This document shows positions 41,846-50,555 of a stretch of 64,000 bases of DNA, in pieces. Made by a program: the position numbers and the translations under genes. Numbering within the stretch: position 1 is the stretch's first letter; every line of letters begins with the position of its first letter. The DNA is taken from contig JAOUOP010000001.1 of assembly GCA_029880325.1 (NCBI GenBank), forward strand, positions 62,001 through 126,000. Reading direction: 5' to 3'. Source of the DNA: Myxococcales bacterium. Lineage in GTDB: Bacteria > Myxococcota_A > Polyangia > Polyangiales > JAFGIB01. The notes beneath the pieces were generated by a model. The model saw nothing but the letters and a program-made list of their open reading frames with translations, had not been told where the DNA came from and did not search any database.

Positions 41846-42397
41846 AGCCCTGTCACCCAGGGCGCCACTCGCCGCCGACCGGCAGCGACCACGAACATCT
41901 ACCAGCCGAGCAGCCACGCGCCCGACTCGGGACCATTCGCGGGACGACACGTGCTTGGCGCGCTCCGCTCTGCGGCACGTCCCGCGGCGTTCCGCTGGAC
42001 GTGCCACAGGTCCAAACGCATGGGACCAAACGTGCTTGGCACACTCGGAAAGCACGCACTCGGGAAGCACGCTCGGGAAGCACACTCGGAAATCACAGGA
42101 CCAAACGTGCTTGGCACACTCGGAAAGCAGAAATCACAGGACCAAACGTGCTTGGCACACTCGGAAAGCAGGACCAAACGTGCTTGGCACACTCGGAAAG
42201 CACACTCGGAAAGCAGTTCGGGCGGGCGCCCGAGCGCCGAGGCGCTGCACCGAACACGGCGCAGGACCGATCGCGCCATCGTACGCGTCGGCTAGATCGC
42301 ACCGTGCAACAATGGTACGCCTGCTAACGGTGTGTTCTTCAGGTCTCGGCCCGCGTCGTCCGTGCGCGGGTCGACCCAGCGTGGTGCAGGGTTCGAG
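41846..42397. other. 552-bp non-coding region downstream of the transposase
   Basis: Besides the repeat array at 42023-42202, the segment 41950-42010 contains short palindromic pieces (CGGCACGTCCC, GACGTGCCAC) resembling REP elements. The last 170 bp hold a Pro/Arg-coding-like stretch with no supportable gene and presumably the promoter of the AraC-type regulator. Confidence 0.55.
42023..42202 (+). repeat. Transposase downstream repeat array (four identical 32-bp units plus partial units)
   Basis: Units at 42023-42054, 42098-42129, 42139-42170 and 42171-42202 begin GGACCAAACGTGC and end CACTCGGAAAGCA. Each holds the small palindrome GTGC-TTG-GCAC. Partial units made only of the tail (CACTCGGGAAGCA type) lie at about 42056-42097 and 42200-42215. 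A degenerate copy with CACGTGCTTGGCGC lies near 41948. The four full units appear identical, implying recent amplification. They share no obvious sequence with the upstream array except the ACGTGC core. Confidence 0.93.
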
Positions 42398-43426
42398 GTG
42401 CGTCCGTACAGCGTCTTTACCGACCCCATCTTGCCAGCCAGCTACATCGCTGAGCTCGTGCATTTGTTACAGGAGCGCGGCATCCCGGCCGAGGCCACAC
42501 TCGAGGGCACCGCGGTTGTGCCGGCCGGTCTCGACAACCCGCACGAGCGCCTTTCCTTTGATCAGGCCGAACGCCTGATCGCAAACGCCCTGCGCCTGAG
42601 CGCCGACCCTGGCCTGGGTCTGGCCTTCGGCGAGCGCGTGAAGGTCTCAAACCTCGGCATCGTCGGCTACGCGGTGATGTCCCAGGCGAACCTCCGGGAC
42701 GCGATTCGCGTGGGCGAGCGCTACCACCGGGCCATCGTGGGACACATCGGGCTGGCCCTGCACGTTCACGGTGGCCGCGCGCAGCTGCGCATCGATCCCG
42801 AAATCCCCCTGGGCCGCTACGAGGCCTTTATCATCGAAGCGGTGCTGACGTCGCTGCTGGGCATCGGACGCTTCTTGCTGGGGCGCGAGCTGCCGGGCCT
42901 GGAGTGCCACTTCCGCTACCCGCGCCCGGCCCACGGCGACCGCTACGAAGACGCCCTAGGCGCCCGCTGCCATTTCGGTCGCCAACACAGCGGCCTGCAC
43001 TTCGATGCCGCGGCACTGCCCATGCCTGTGCAATACGCCTGCGAGGCCAGCGCGCGCATGGCCGAGGAGCAATGCGAAAACGAGCTGGCACCACTTCTCG
43101 GCCAGCAGAGTGTGGTGCGCCGGGTGCGCTCGGCCCTGCGCGCGCGCCCTGGCGACTACCCCGATATGCGCGAACTGGCCCGCGAGCTGCGCACCAGCGA
43201 ACGCTCCCTGCGGCGCGCCCTGAGCGAGCACGGCACCCACTACCAGCAGCTGCTTGACGAAACGCGCCTGAAGCTGGCATCGGAGTACCTGGCCTCGACG
43301 TCGCTGCCGGTGGAGGAGATCGCGCGCGCAGTGGGTTTTGGCAGCAGTCGCAGTTTCCGACGCGCCTACCGCCGCTGGACCGGGCACTCCCCGAGCAGCG
43401 CCCGCGATCGCGACCGCGAGTCCTGA
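42398..43426 (+). CDS. AraC-family transcriptional regulator
   Basis: About 342 residues from GTG 42398; the frame is open from 42332, so the start is uncertain. The N-terminal 220 residues resemble the arabinose-binding-like domain of ArgR/OruR-type regulators (LSFDQAERLIANALRLSADP; LGIVGYAVMSQANLRDAIRV; FGRQHSGLHFDAAALPMPV). The C-terminus has two HTH units: DMRELARELRTSERSLRRAL, and LPVEEIARAVGFGSSRSFRR followed by AYRRWTGHSPS. Its ligand and targets are unknown. It has the same architecture as the regulator at 15076-16155 but is clearly diverged. It lies between the repeat array and the large hairpin. Confidence 0.87.
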   Translation: MRPYSVFTDPILPASYIAELVHLLQERGIPAEATLEGTAVVPAGLDNPHERLSFDQAERLIANALRLSADPGLGLAFGERVKVSNLGIVGYAVMSQANLRDAIRVGERYHRAIVGHIGLALHVHGGRAQLRIDPEIPLGRYEAFIIEAVLTSLLGIGRFLLGRELPGLECHFRYPRPAHGDRYEDALGARCHFGRQHSGLHFDAAALPMPVQYACEASARMAEEQCENELAPLLGQQSVVRRVRSALRARPGDYPDMRELARELRTSERSLRRALSEHGTHYQQLLDETRLKLASEYLASTSLPVEEIARAVGFGSSRSFRRAYRRWTGHSPSSARDRDRES

Positions 43427-43466
43427 CGGCAAGTCGGCTCCGGTTACGCTCCGGCGGCCAATCGCG

Positions 43467-43633
43467 AGAGCACCGACCGGTTTGAAAACGCCGCAACTTC
43501 GCGAGGGAAAGCGGGTTCAGCGTGCCGTTGCGGTCCCGAAGTCGTAGCCCGAGCTACTTCGAGGCGCCGTAGCGGTGCGCGGGGCCCGCTTTCCCTCGCG
43601 AAGTTGTGGTGGTTTCAAACCGGTCGGTGCTCT
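43467..43633 (+). repeat. 167-nt near-perfect hairpin element, probably active as + strand RNA
   Basis: Arms 43467-43515 and 43585-43633 are inverted copies: 46 of 49 positions pair as Watson-Crick, two as G-U and one is A/G. Inside, 43520-43533 pairs fully with 43567-43580 (14 bp, four of them G-U). Next comes CGAAG-TAGC with GCTA-CTTCG around a CCGA loop and a 3-nt bulge. All six wobble pairs are G-U on the + strand and would be A-C mismatches on the other strand. The element ends 33 bp before the ProA-like gene start. It could be an ERIC-like mobile palindrome, an attenuator or a processed RNA. Confidence 0.85.
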
Positions 43634-43666
43634 AGGCTGCCAGGCCTGCCGCCAGTGGCGACCACC

Positions 43667-45160
43667 ATGGCCGATATCCGAAAACTGCAATCCCTCAGCG
43701 CCGGCACCGAGCTGCTGCTCGGCGGCGACCGGCTGATCCGCGTGCCCGACGACATCGCAGCGCGCTTCCAAGCGGGCGACTCGCTATGCGTGGTCGAGGC
43801 GACCGAGGAGGTGCTGCTGATCCCGGCGGCCCAACAGGCCATCGCCCGCGACGCGGTGGCACGGGCAACCCAGGCCTTCACGGCCCTGGGTAGCGCCAGC
43901 GACGCGGCCATCTCGGGCTTCTTCGAGGCCTTTGCCCAGCGCCTGGAGGACCCCGAGATCTGGGCTCGGGTAGAAGAGACCAACCGCCGTGACGTGGCCG
44001 ACGCCAGGGCCCGCGGCCGCTCCACCACGCGCCTCGTGGCCGACGCCAAGATGCGCAGCGGCATGGTGGCGGGCCTGCGTGGCTGGATCGGGGCCCCCAG
44101 CCGCCGTGGCCAGGTGATCGAGCGTATCGAGCACGAGGGCTGGCAGGCCGAGCTGGTCGGCGCCGCCCTGGGCGTGGTGGCCTTCGTCTTCGAAGGGCGC
44201 CCCAACGTGCTGGCCGACGCGACCGGCGTGCTGCGCGGCGGCAACGCGGTGGTCTTTCGCATCGGCCGCGACGCCCTGGCCACCGCCGCCTGCATCATGG
44301 AGCAGGCGCTGATCCCGGCGCTGGTTGAGGTGGGGCTGCCCCGCGATGCGGTGGTGCTGGTGGAAAGCCCGGAGCACGCCGCCGGCTGGGCGCTGTTTTC
44401 GGACAGTCGGCTGTCGCTGGCGGTGGCGCGCGGTTCCGGGCCTGCGGTGGCGACCCTGGGGGCCATCGCCCAACAGGCCGGCACTCCCGTGAGCCTGCAC
44501 GGAACCGGCGGCGCCTGGATCGTCGCCAGCGAGCGCAAGGTGCGGCCCCCGGCCCTATACGAGGCCATCGTGGACTCCCTGGACCGCAAGGTCTGCAACA
44601 CGCTCAACACCCTCTGCATTCCCGAGCCCCAGGCCGCCGAGCTGATCCCGATCGCGCTCGCCGCCCTGGAAGAGGCTGGCCAGCGGCTCGGGCAGAGCTA
44701 CAAGCTGCACGTGGTCGAAGCCTCTCGGAGCCACGTGCCAGCGGAACTTTTCGAGCAGAGCGTCGAGGTGATGCGAGCCGAGGGTGTCGTGCGCGAGCCC
44801 CTGGCCGAGCCCCTGGCCGAGTCCGAACTGGGCCTCGAGTGGGAGTGGGAGCAGACCCCGGAGGTCACGCTGCACGTGGTCGAGGACCTCGCCCATGCCG
44901 TCGCCCTTTTCAACCGCCACAGCCCCCACTTCGTTGCCAGCCTGGTCAGCGACGACCCCGACGAACACGCCCGCTTCTACGACAGCGTCGACGCCCCCTT
45001 CGTCGGCGACGGCCAGACGCGCTGGGTCGACGGCCAGAAGGCCCTGAGCAAGCCCGAGCTGGGGCTGTCGAACTGGCAGTCGGGCCGGCTCTTCGGCCGC
45101 GGTGCCATCCTCAGCGGCGACAGCGTCTTCACCGTGCGCACGCGCGCCCGGAAAACGTAA
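43667..45160 (+). CDS. proA: Glutamate-5-semialdehyde dehydrogenase-like (ProA family) with N-terminal extension
   Basis: 497-residue aldehyde-dehydrogenase-fold protein from ATG 43667. The first 65 residues (LSAGTELLLGGDRLIRVPDD; LCVVEATEEVLLIPAAQQA) are an addition not present in standard ProA (about 417). The rest matches gamma-glutamyl-phosphate reductase: LRGWIGAPSRRGQVIERIEH, LGVVAFVFEGRPNVLADATG, LRGGNAVVFRIGRDAL, and the catalytic Cys in DRKVCNTLNTLCIP (about residue 310). GDGQTRWVDGQKALSKPELG lies near the end. ProA reduces gamma-glutamyl phosphate in proline synthesis. No proB is near, and the altered ends (LCIP, acidic EWEWEQ) leave room for a related function. The 167-nt hairpin precedes it. 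Confidence 0.8.
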   Translation: MADIRKLQSLSAGTELLLGGDRLIRVPDDIAARFQAGDSLCVVEATEEVLLIPAAQQAIARDAVARATQAFTALGSASDAAISGFFEAFAQRLEDPEIWARVEETNRRDVADARARGRSTTRLVADAKMRSGMVAGLRGWIGAPSRRGQVIERIEHEGWQAELVGAALGVVAFVFEGRPNVLADATGVLRGGNAVVFRIGRDALATAACIMEQALIPALVEVGLPRDAVVLVESPEHAAGWALFSDSRLSLAVARGSGPAVATLGAIAQQAGTPVSLHGTGGAWIVASERKVRPPALYEAIVDSLDRKVCNTLNTLCIPEPQAAELIPIALAALEEAGQRLGQSYKLHVVEASRSHVPAELFEQSVEVMRAEGVVREPLAEPLAESELGLEWEWEQTPEVTLHVVEDLAHAVALFNRHSPHFVASLVSDDPDEHARFYDSVDAPFVGDGQTRWVDGQKALSKPELGLSNWQSGRLFGRGAILSGDSVFTVRTRARKT

Positions 45161-45173
45161 AAAACCTGTATTT

Positions 45174-46028
45174 TCAGGATTGCGCGCCGTTTTCGCGCCA
45201 GTAGGCGTCGAGGCGGCCCTGCATCACGTCGCGGACCTGCTCCATCAGGCGCGGCACATCGTCACGGCTGAGGCCCGCGGTCTCGATGGGCGCGTCGCAA
45301 TACACCGTCACCCGATGGCCGGGGCGGATCAGGTAGGAGCCCTTGCGCATCACCCGGTACATGCCGGTGACGGTCACCGGCACGATTGGCACGCCCAGCT
45401 GCACGGCGATGCGAAAGACCCCCGGTTGCAGCTCGCCCAGGTGCCCGGTCAGGGTGCGGGTGCCCTCGGGAAAGACCAGCAGCGAGTGACCGGCGGCCAC
45501 CTCCTCGCGCATGCGCCGCATCATCAGGCCCAGGCCCTTGCGGCTGCCGCGACTGACCGGGATGGTGCCGCGGCTGCGCATGAAAGCGCCGTAGATGGGG
45601 TAGCTGAAGTGCTCGTCGAGCTCCACGCCCTGTTTGAAGTGGGGCGTGGCCGGGTACATCGTGCAGTGATCGAGGTGGTTGACGTGGTTTTGGAAGAACA
45701 GATAGGGGCGGTCGGGGGCGATGTCGGGGTGCACCTCGGCGCGCCAGCGGCACAGGGCCGCGGCTACCTGTCCGCGGGTGTAGATCCGCTCCAGCCACTG
45801 CATGCGCGGCGGCCCCACCAGCCGGTGCATGACCATCTGCAGGCCCATCATCGGCACAAGCCAAGCCAGCCCGAGCCCCCACAAGACGCCCGAACTCAGG
45901 TAACTGAAGGGCGTGTCGGGCTCGAGCACCGCGGGCGGACGCTCACTTGCCGGCGCCTCGAGGCCAGCGGCCTCCGCCAGAGCGGTAGAGTCCGCCTGGG
46001 CCTGCGCATCGCTCGCCGGGGCTTCCAT
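45174..46028 (-). CDS. plsC: 1-acylglycerol-3-phosphate O-acyltransferase (PlsC-like)
   Basis: 284-residue membrane-associated acyltransferase. A hydrophobic segment (LWGLGLAWLVPMMGLQMVMH) is followed by the acyltransferase motifs QNHVNHLDH (HX4D), GTIPVSRGSRKGL, LLVFPEGTRTLTGHLGEL and PIVPVTVTGMY. It transfers an acyl chain to lysophosphatidic acid or a related acceptor in phospholipid synthesis. ATG 46028 was chosen; upstream codons to 46301 overlap the divergent lgt gene. The stop is 13 bp from the convergent ProA-like gene. It diverges from lgt across 115 bp. Confidence 0.88.
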   Translation of the reverse strand: MEAPASDAQAQADSTALAEAAGLEAPASERPPAVLEPDTPFSYLSSGVLWGLGLAWLVPMMGLQMVMHRLVGPPRMQWLERIYTRGQVAAALCRWRAEVHPDIAPDRPYLFFQNHVNHLDHCTMYPATPHFKQGVELDEHFSYPIYGAFMRSRGTIPVSRGSRKGLGLMMRRMREEVAAGHSLLVFPEGTRTLTGHLGELQPGVFRIAVQLGVPIVPVTVTGMYRVMRKGSYLIRPGHRVTVYCDAPIETAGLSRDDVPRLMEQVRDVMQGRLDAYWRENGAQS

Positions 46029-46143
46029 GGGGCCGATGTAGCCCCTGACCGGCTCCAGGTAAAGCCGCCCTTGCGCCCCCAAGCTCCCCCAAAAGGGGCA
46101 TTGTGCACTGGAACTGAGCCGGGTTAGCGGTACAGTCCGCCCC

Positions 46144-47109
46144 GTGCATGGCGCCCTGCTCATTCCCTGGTTCAAGCTGGAAGCCTGGGCCATCCCCCTC
46201 CCCTTCCTGATCGACGAGCTGAAGATCCAGCCCTTCGGCGTGCTCGTCGCCATCGGCATCTTCTTCGGCAGCCGCATCGCCGAGTGGCAAGGCGAACGCA
46301 ACGGGGTTCCCGCCCAGGTGGTGGCCGACTTCCTGGTCTACACCATCGTGATCGGCCTGGTCGCCTGCTACTTCCTCAACGGGGTTTTCTACAACACCGA
46401 GGACCTGATCGCGATCCTCAAGGACCCGAGCCAGCTGTTCAAACGCTACCTGGGGCTGTCTTCCTATGGCGGCTTCATCGGCGGCGTCGGCGCGGCCTTC
46501 CTGTTTCGCCATCGGCGCCAGATGTCGCTGATCGTCCTGGGCGATATCTTCTGCTTCGCCTTCCCCTTCGCCTGGGTCTTCGGCCGCAGCGGCTGCTTCG
46601 TGGTGCACGACCACCCGGGGGTCGTCTCGAATTTCTTCCTCGCAGTCGACAACTACAACCTGGGCGGTCAGCCGCGCCACGACCTGGGGCTCTACGAAGT
46701 GATCTGGAGCGCCTTCGCCATCGGGCTCTTTCTGTGGCTCAGCAAAACGCCGCGGCGGCCGGGCTTCTTCATGGCGCTGTTGCCCCTGATCTACGCGCCC
46801 ATCCGCTTCTTCCTGGACTACCTGCGCGAGACGCCCCAGTACCATGGCGATGTGCGCTACTTCGACCTGACCCCCGGTCAATACGCCTCGATACTCTTCA
46901 CCGTGGTGGGTCTTTCGGTGCTGTGGCGCATCCATCGGGGCCCCGCAGCCACACTGATGCTCGACGGCTCCGACTACCTGCCGGTCGGCCCCCGAGACGA
47001 GCCCCAGCACGGCGCTGGCGAGGCCGCGACCGACCCGGCCACCCCGGCCCCGCGCCCGACCAAGGCGCAAGCCAAGGCCCGCAATCGGAACTCCCGCCGC
47101 AAGCGATGA
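46144..47109 (+). CDS. lgt: Prolipoprotein diacylglyceryl transferase
   Basis: 321-residue inner-membrane enzyme that attaches diacylglycerol to the lipobox Cys of prelipoproteins. It has about seven TM helices and the Lgt signatures LSSYGGFIGGVGAAFLF, FGRSGCFVVHDHPG (the G-R-x-G-C-F region), QPRHDLGLYEVIW and RFFLDYLRETPQ. The start is GTG 46144. The C-terminus has a Lys/Arg/Pro-rich cytoplasmic tail (PAPRPTKAQAKARNRNSRRK). The stop overlaps the icmF start (ATGA at 47106-47109). The window encodes at least six lipoproteins that would be its substrates. Confidence 0.93.
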   Translation: MHGALLIPWFKLEAWAIPLPFLIDELKIQPFGVLVAIGIFFGSRIAEWQGERNGVPAQVVADFLVYTIVIGLVACYFLNGVFYNTEDLIAILKDPSQLFKRYLGLSSYGGFIGGVGAAFLFRHRRQMSLIVLGDIFCFAFPFAWVFGRSGCFVVHDHPGVVSNFFLAVDNYNLGGQPRHDLGLYEVIWSAFAIGLFLWLSKTPRRPGFFMALLPLIYAPIRFFLDYLRETPQYHGDVRYFDLTPGQYASILFTVVGLSVLWRIHRGPAATLMLDGSDYLPVGPRDEPQHGAGEAATDPATPAPRPTKAQAKARNRNSRRKR

Positions 47110-50100
47110 CCGACCCCGCGCCGCAGCCGGTCCGCGTGGTGACGGCCACGTCGCTCTTCGACGGACACGATGCCGCCATCAACATCGTCCGACGCGTGCT
47201 GCAAAAGCTGGGCGCCGAGGTCATCCACCTGGGCCACGACCGCTCGGCCGAGGTCATCGTCAACGCCGCCATCCAGGAGGACGCCGACGCCATCTGCGTC
47301 TCGTCCTACCAGGGCGGCCACATGGAGTTCTTCGGCTATCTGGTGGACCTTTTGGCCGCGCGCGGCGCCGATTCGATCCGGGTCTACGGTGGCGGCGGTG
47401 GCACCATCCTGCCCGACGAGGCCAGGGCGCTTCAGGCCCGCGGGGTCGCGCGCATCTTCAGCCCCGAGGACGGCCGCGCCCTGGGCCTGGAGCCCATGAT
47501 CGCCTCGATTCTGGACGACTGCGCAGCAGCCGCCACCGCTCGCCCTCCCCCCGACTCCGGCTCCATCGACGGCCTGTCGCCCGCCCGCAGCGGCCTGGTC
47601 GCGCGCTGCATCAGCACCCTGGAAGCCGCCCCCGAGGCCGAGACCAACCGCGCACTGCGCCAGGCGCTGTCGAAACGAGCCGAGAGTCGAGCCGCAGTGC
47701 CCGTGCTCGGCGTGACCGGCACCGGCGGCGCTGGCAAGTCCAGCGTGGTCGACGAACTTCTGCGCCGACTGCGCCGCGACCACGGCTCGCTCCAGGTGGG
47801 CCTCTTGCTGGTCGACCCCAGCCGCAGGCGCAGCGGCGGCGCCCTGCTCGGCGACCGCATACGCATCAACAGCATCGAGGCCCCGGGCTTCTACGCACGC
47901 TCGCTGGCCACACGCGCAGCCAACCGAGCGCTTTCGGCGGTGGTGCAGGACGCGGTGCTGACCCTGCGCGCCGCGGGCTTCGACCTGATCCTGGTGGAGA
48001 CCGCAGGCATCGGCCAGAGCGACTCCGAGATCGTGGACCTCGCCGATCACTCGGTCTACGTGATGACCCCCGAATACGGCGCGCCCTCGCAGCTCGAGAA
48101 GATCGACATGCTCGAGCTGGCCGACACCGTGATCTTGAACAAATTCGATCGCCGGGCCGCCCTCGACGCCCTGCGCGATGTGCGCAAACAGTGGCGGCGC
48201 AACCACGGCGCCTTCGAGGTCGACGAGGGCGAGCTGCCCGTCTTCGCCACCGTGGCCAGCCGCTGGGACGACCCGGGCATGGAGCGGGCCTACCGCCACC
48301 TGCACGCGCGGCTGCTCGCGGCTGGCGCCCGTGCCCTGGCCGACGCCGAGCTGGGCCCGGCGCCAGCGGCCGACACCCTTCCCCGCTCCGAAGCCCTGAT
48401 CCCGGCCGGACGCGAGCGCTACCTGGCCGACGTGGCCCAGGGCGTGCGCACCTATCGCGAGCAAACCCGAAGTCAACAGACGCGCGCCGCCGACGCCCAG
48501 GCCCTTGTGCGCACCGCGGGCCTGCTGGGTGCCGACGCGCCCACCTGGCCCCAGGCGCTGCGAGCGCCGGAGGGCGAAGCGACGCAGAGCCCCGCCCTGG
48601 CCGAAGTCCTCGAGCGTTACCAGAGCGCCCTCGACGCGCTCGATCCCGAGCTGCGCCAGCGCCTCAAGGACTGGCCGGCCCTGCGCCAGCGCTACCGGGC
48701 CGAGCGCCAGAGCTACCGCGTCCGCACGCGCGAGGTCGAAGCCGAAAACCAGGTCGAGACCCTGGCCCACACGCGCTTGCCGCGCGTGGCCCTGCCCCAC
48801 ACCGACAGTTGGTCCGAACTCACGCGCTACCTGCGCGACGAGGGGCTGCCCGGACACTTCCCCTTCACCGCCGGCGTCTTTCCCTTCAAGCAGCGCGGCG
48901 AAGAGCCGGGTCGCATGTTCGCTGGCGAGGGCCCGCCCGAGCAGACCAACCGACGCTTTCACCTGCTGGCCAAGGCCCAGCCAGCGGTACGGCTGTCGAC
49001 CGCCTTTGACAGCGTCACGCTCTACGGCCGCGACCCGGCCGAGCGCCCCGACATCTACGGCAAGGTCGGCAACTCCGGGGTAAGCGTCTGCACCCTCGAC
49101 GACGCCAAGCGCCTGTACTCGGGTTTCGATCTATGCGCACCGACCACGTCGGTGTCGATGACCATCAACGGCCCGGCGCCCACGGTGCTGGCCTTCTTTC
49201 TAAACGCCGCCATCGACCAGCAGATCGAAAAACACCTGCGCGCCGAGGGCCGCCTGGAAGCCACGCGGGCGCGCTTTGCGCCGCTACCCGAGTACCGCGG
49301 CGCCCTGCCCGACGGCCATGACGGCCTGGGTCTGGGGCTATTGGGAATCCCCGGCGTCGAAACGGTCGAGCCCGAGGTCTACGCGCGCATCCGCAAAGAA
49401 ACCCTCGGGCGCGTGCGCGGAACCGTACAGGCCGACATCCTCAAGGAAGATCAGGCGCAAAATACCTGCATCTTCTCGACCCTCTTCGCGCTGAAAATGA
49501 TGGGCGACATCCAGCGCTTCTTCATCGACGAGGGCATCAAGAACTTCTACTCGGTCTCGATCTCCGGCTACCACATCGCTGAAGCCGGAGCCAATCCCAT
49601 CACCCAGCTGGCCTTCACCCTCGCCAACGGCCTGACCTACCTGGAGTACTACCTCTCGCGCGGTATGAAGGTCGACGACTTCGCGCCCAACTTCAGCTTC
49701 TTCTTCAGCAACGGCCTGGACGCCGAATACAACGTCATCGGCCGCGTGGCCCGCCGCATCTGGGCCATCGCCCTGCGCGACCGCTACGGTGCCTCCGAAC
49801 GCAGCCAAAAGTTGAAGTACCACGTGCAAACCTCGGGCCGCTCGCTGCACGCCCAGGAGATGGCCTTCAACGACATCCGCACCACGCTCCAGGCCCTCAG
49901 CGCCCTGTCGGACCATTGCAACAGCCTGCACACCAACGCCTACGACGAAGCGGTCACCACCCCCACCGAGGAATCGGTGCGGCGCGCCCAGGCGATCCAG
50001 CTGATCATCCAGCGCGAGCTGGGCCTGGGACAAAACGAAAACCCGATCCAGGGCGCCTACGTGATCGACGAGCTCACCGACTTGGTCGAGGCCGCCGTAC

Positions 50101-50519
50101 TCGAAGAACTCGAGCGCATCTCTGAGCGCGGCGGCGTGCTGGGCGCCATGGAGACGCTCTACCAGCGCGGCAAAATTCAGGAAGAAAGCCTCTACTACGA
50201 GTCGCTCAAGCACGCGGGCACGCTGCCTGTCATCGGCGTCAACACCTTCGAAAACCCCGACACCGAGGCCGCCTCGACGCGGCCGTCGGAAGTTCGACGC
50301 TCCAGCGACACCGACAAGCGCGGCCAGCTCCAAGGCCTCGAGGCGTTTCGCGCGCGTTGGGCTGAAAAGCGCCCGGCCGCCCTCGAGAGGCTGGCACGCG
50401 CAGCCCACCAGGGAGAAAATCTCTTCGCCGAGCTGATGCAGACGGTCACGTGCGCCAGCCTCGGCGACATCACCCACACGCTGGAACGCGCAGGCGGCGC
50501 CTACCGGCGCTCCGGGTGA
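47106..50519 (+). CDS. icmF: Fused isobutyryl-CoA mutase IcmF (B12 domain, G-protein, mutase)
   Basis: 1137-residue fusion that interconverts isobutyryl-CoA and n-butyryl-CoA. Residues of about 10-140 form the B12-binding domain (SLFDGHDAAINIVRRVL; VIHLGHDRSAEVIV; SSYQGGHMEFFGYL). Residues of about 200-420 form the MeaB-like G domain: P-loop GTGGAGKSS at 204-212, DPSRRRSGGALLGDR, VETAGIGQSDSEIVDL and NKFD near 345. Residues from about 555 form the mutase barrel, with FPFTAGVFPFKQRGEEPGRM, TSVSMTINGPAPTVLAFFLN and GTVQADILKEDQAQNTCIFS, all IcmF-type. The in-frame extension upstream of 47106 is only a shadow of lgt. It overlaps lgt by 4 nt, an unusual pairing. Confidence 0.95.
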   Translation: MTDPAPQPVRVVTATSLFDGHDAAINIVRRVLQKLGAEVIHLGHDRSAEVIVNAAIQEDADAICVSSYQGGHMEFFGYLVDLLAARGADSIRVYGGGGGTILPDEARALQARGVARIFSPEDGRALGLEPMIASILDDCAAAATARPPPDSGSIDGLSPARSGLVARCISTLEAAPEAETNRALRQALSKRAESRAAVPVLGVTGTGGAGKSSVVDELLRRLRRDHGSLQVGLLLVDPSRRRSGGALLGDRIRINSIEAPGFYARSLATRAANRALSAVVQDAVLTLRAAGFDLILVETAGIGQSDSEIVDLADHSVYVMTPEYGAPSQLEKIDMLELADTVILNKFDRRAALDALRDVRKQWRRNHGAFEVDEGELPVFATVASRWDDPGMERAYRHLHARLLAAGARALADAELGPAPAADTLPRSEALIPAGRERYLADVAQGVRTYREQTRSQQTRAADAQALVRTAGLLGADAPTWPQALRAPEGEATQSPALAEVLERYQSALDALDPELRQRLKDWPALRQRYRAERQSYRVRTREVEAENQVETLAHTRLPRVALPHTDSWSELTRYLRDEGLPGHFPFTAGVFPFKQRGEEPGRMFAGEGPPEQTNRRFHLLAKAQPAVRLSTAFDSVTLYGRDPAERPDIYGKVGNSGVSVCTLDDAKRLYSGFDLCAPTTSVSMTINGPAPTVLAFFLNAAIDQQIEKHLRAEGRLEATRARFAPLPEYRGALPDGHDGLGLGLLGIPGVETVEPEVYARIRKETLGRVRGTVQADILKEDQAQNTCIFSTLFALKMMGDIQRFFIDEGIKNFYSVSISGYHIAEAGANPITQLAFTLANGLTYLEYYLSRGMKVDDFAPNFSFFFSNGLDAEYNVIGRVARRIWAIALRDRYGASERSQKLKYHVQTSGRSLHAQEMAFNDIRTTLQALSALSDHCNSLHTNAYDEAVTTPTEESVRRAQAIQLIIQRELGLGQNENPIQGAYVIDELTDLVEAAVLEELERISERGGVLGAMETLYQRGKIQEESLYYESLKHAGTLPVIGVNTFENPDTEAASTRPSEVRRSSDTDKRGQLQGLEAFRARWAEKRPAALERLARAAHQGENLFAELMQTVTCASLGDITHTLERAGGAYRRSG

Positions 50520-50555
50520 GCGCACAGCTGTCGCCCCCGCCCATCGCCCGCGGCC

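Noticed and set aside
40314..42202. Repeat arrays read as a CRISPR.
   Set aside because: Units are irregularly spaced, often abutting or truncated, without constant-length unique spacers, and no cas genes are nearby.
45163..45181. AACCTGTATTTTCAGG after the ProA-like stop is the DNA usually used to encode a TEV protease site (NLYFQ), suggesting vector contamination.
   Set aside because: It is out of frame with the ProA-like gene, lies between two native convergent stops and has no vector sequence around it. It is better read as a small CCTG/CAGG hairpin in an AT-rich gap.
46284..47105. An apparent 274-residue N-terminal extension of IcmF.
   Set aside because: It is the alternative frame of lgt, which has clear Lgt motifs. 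IcmF homologues start at the B12 domain, matching ATG 47106.
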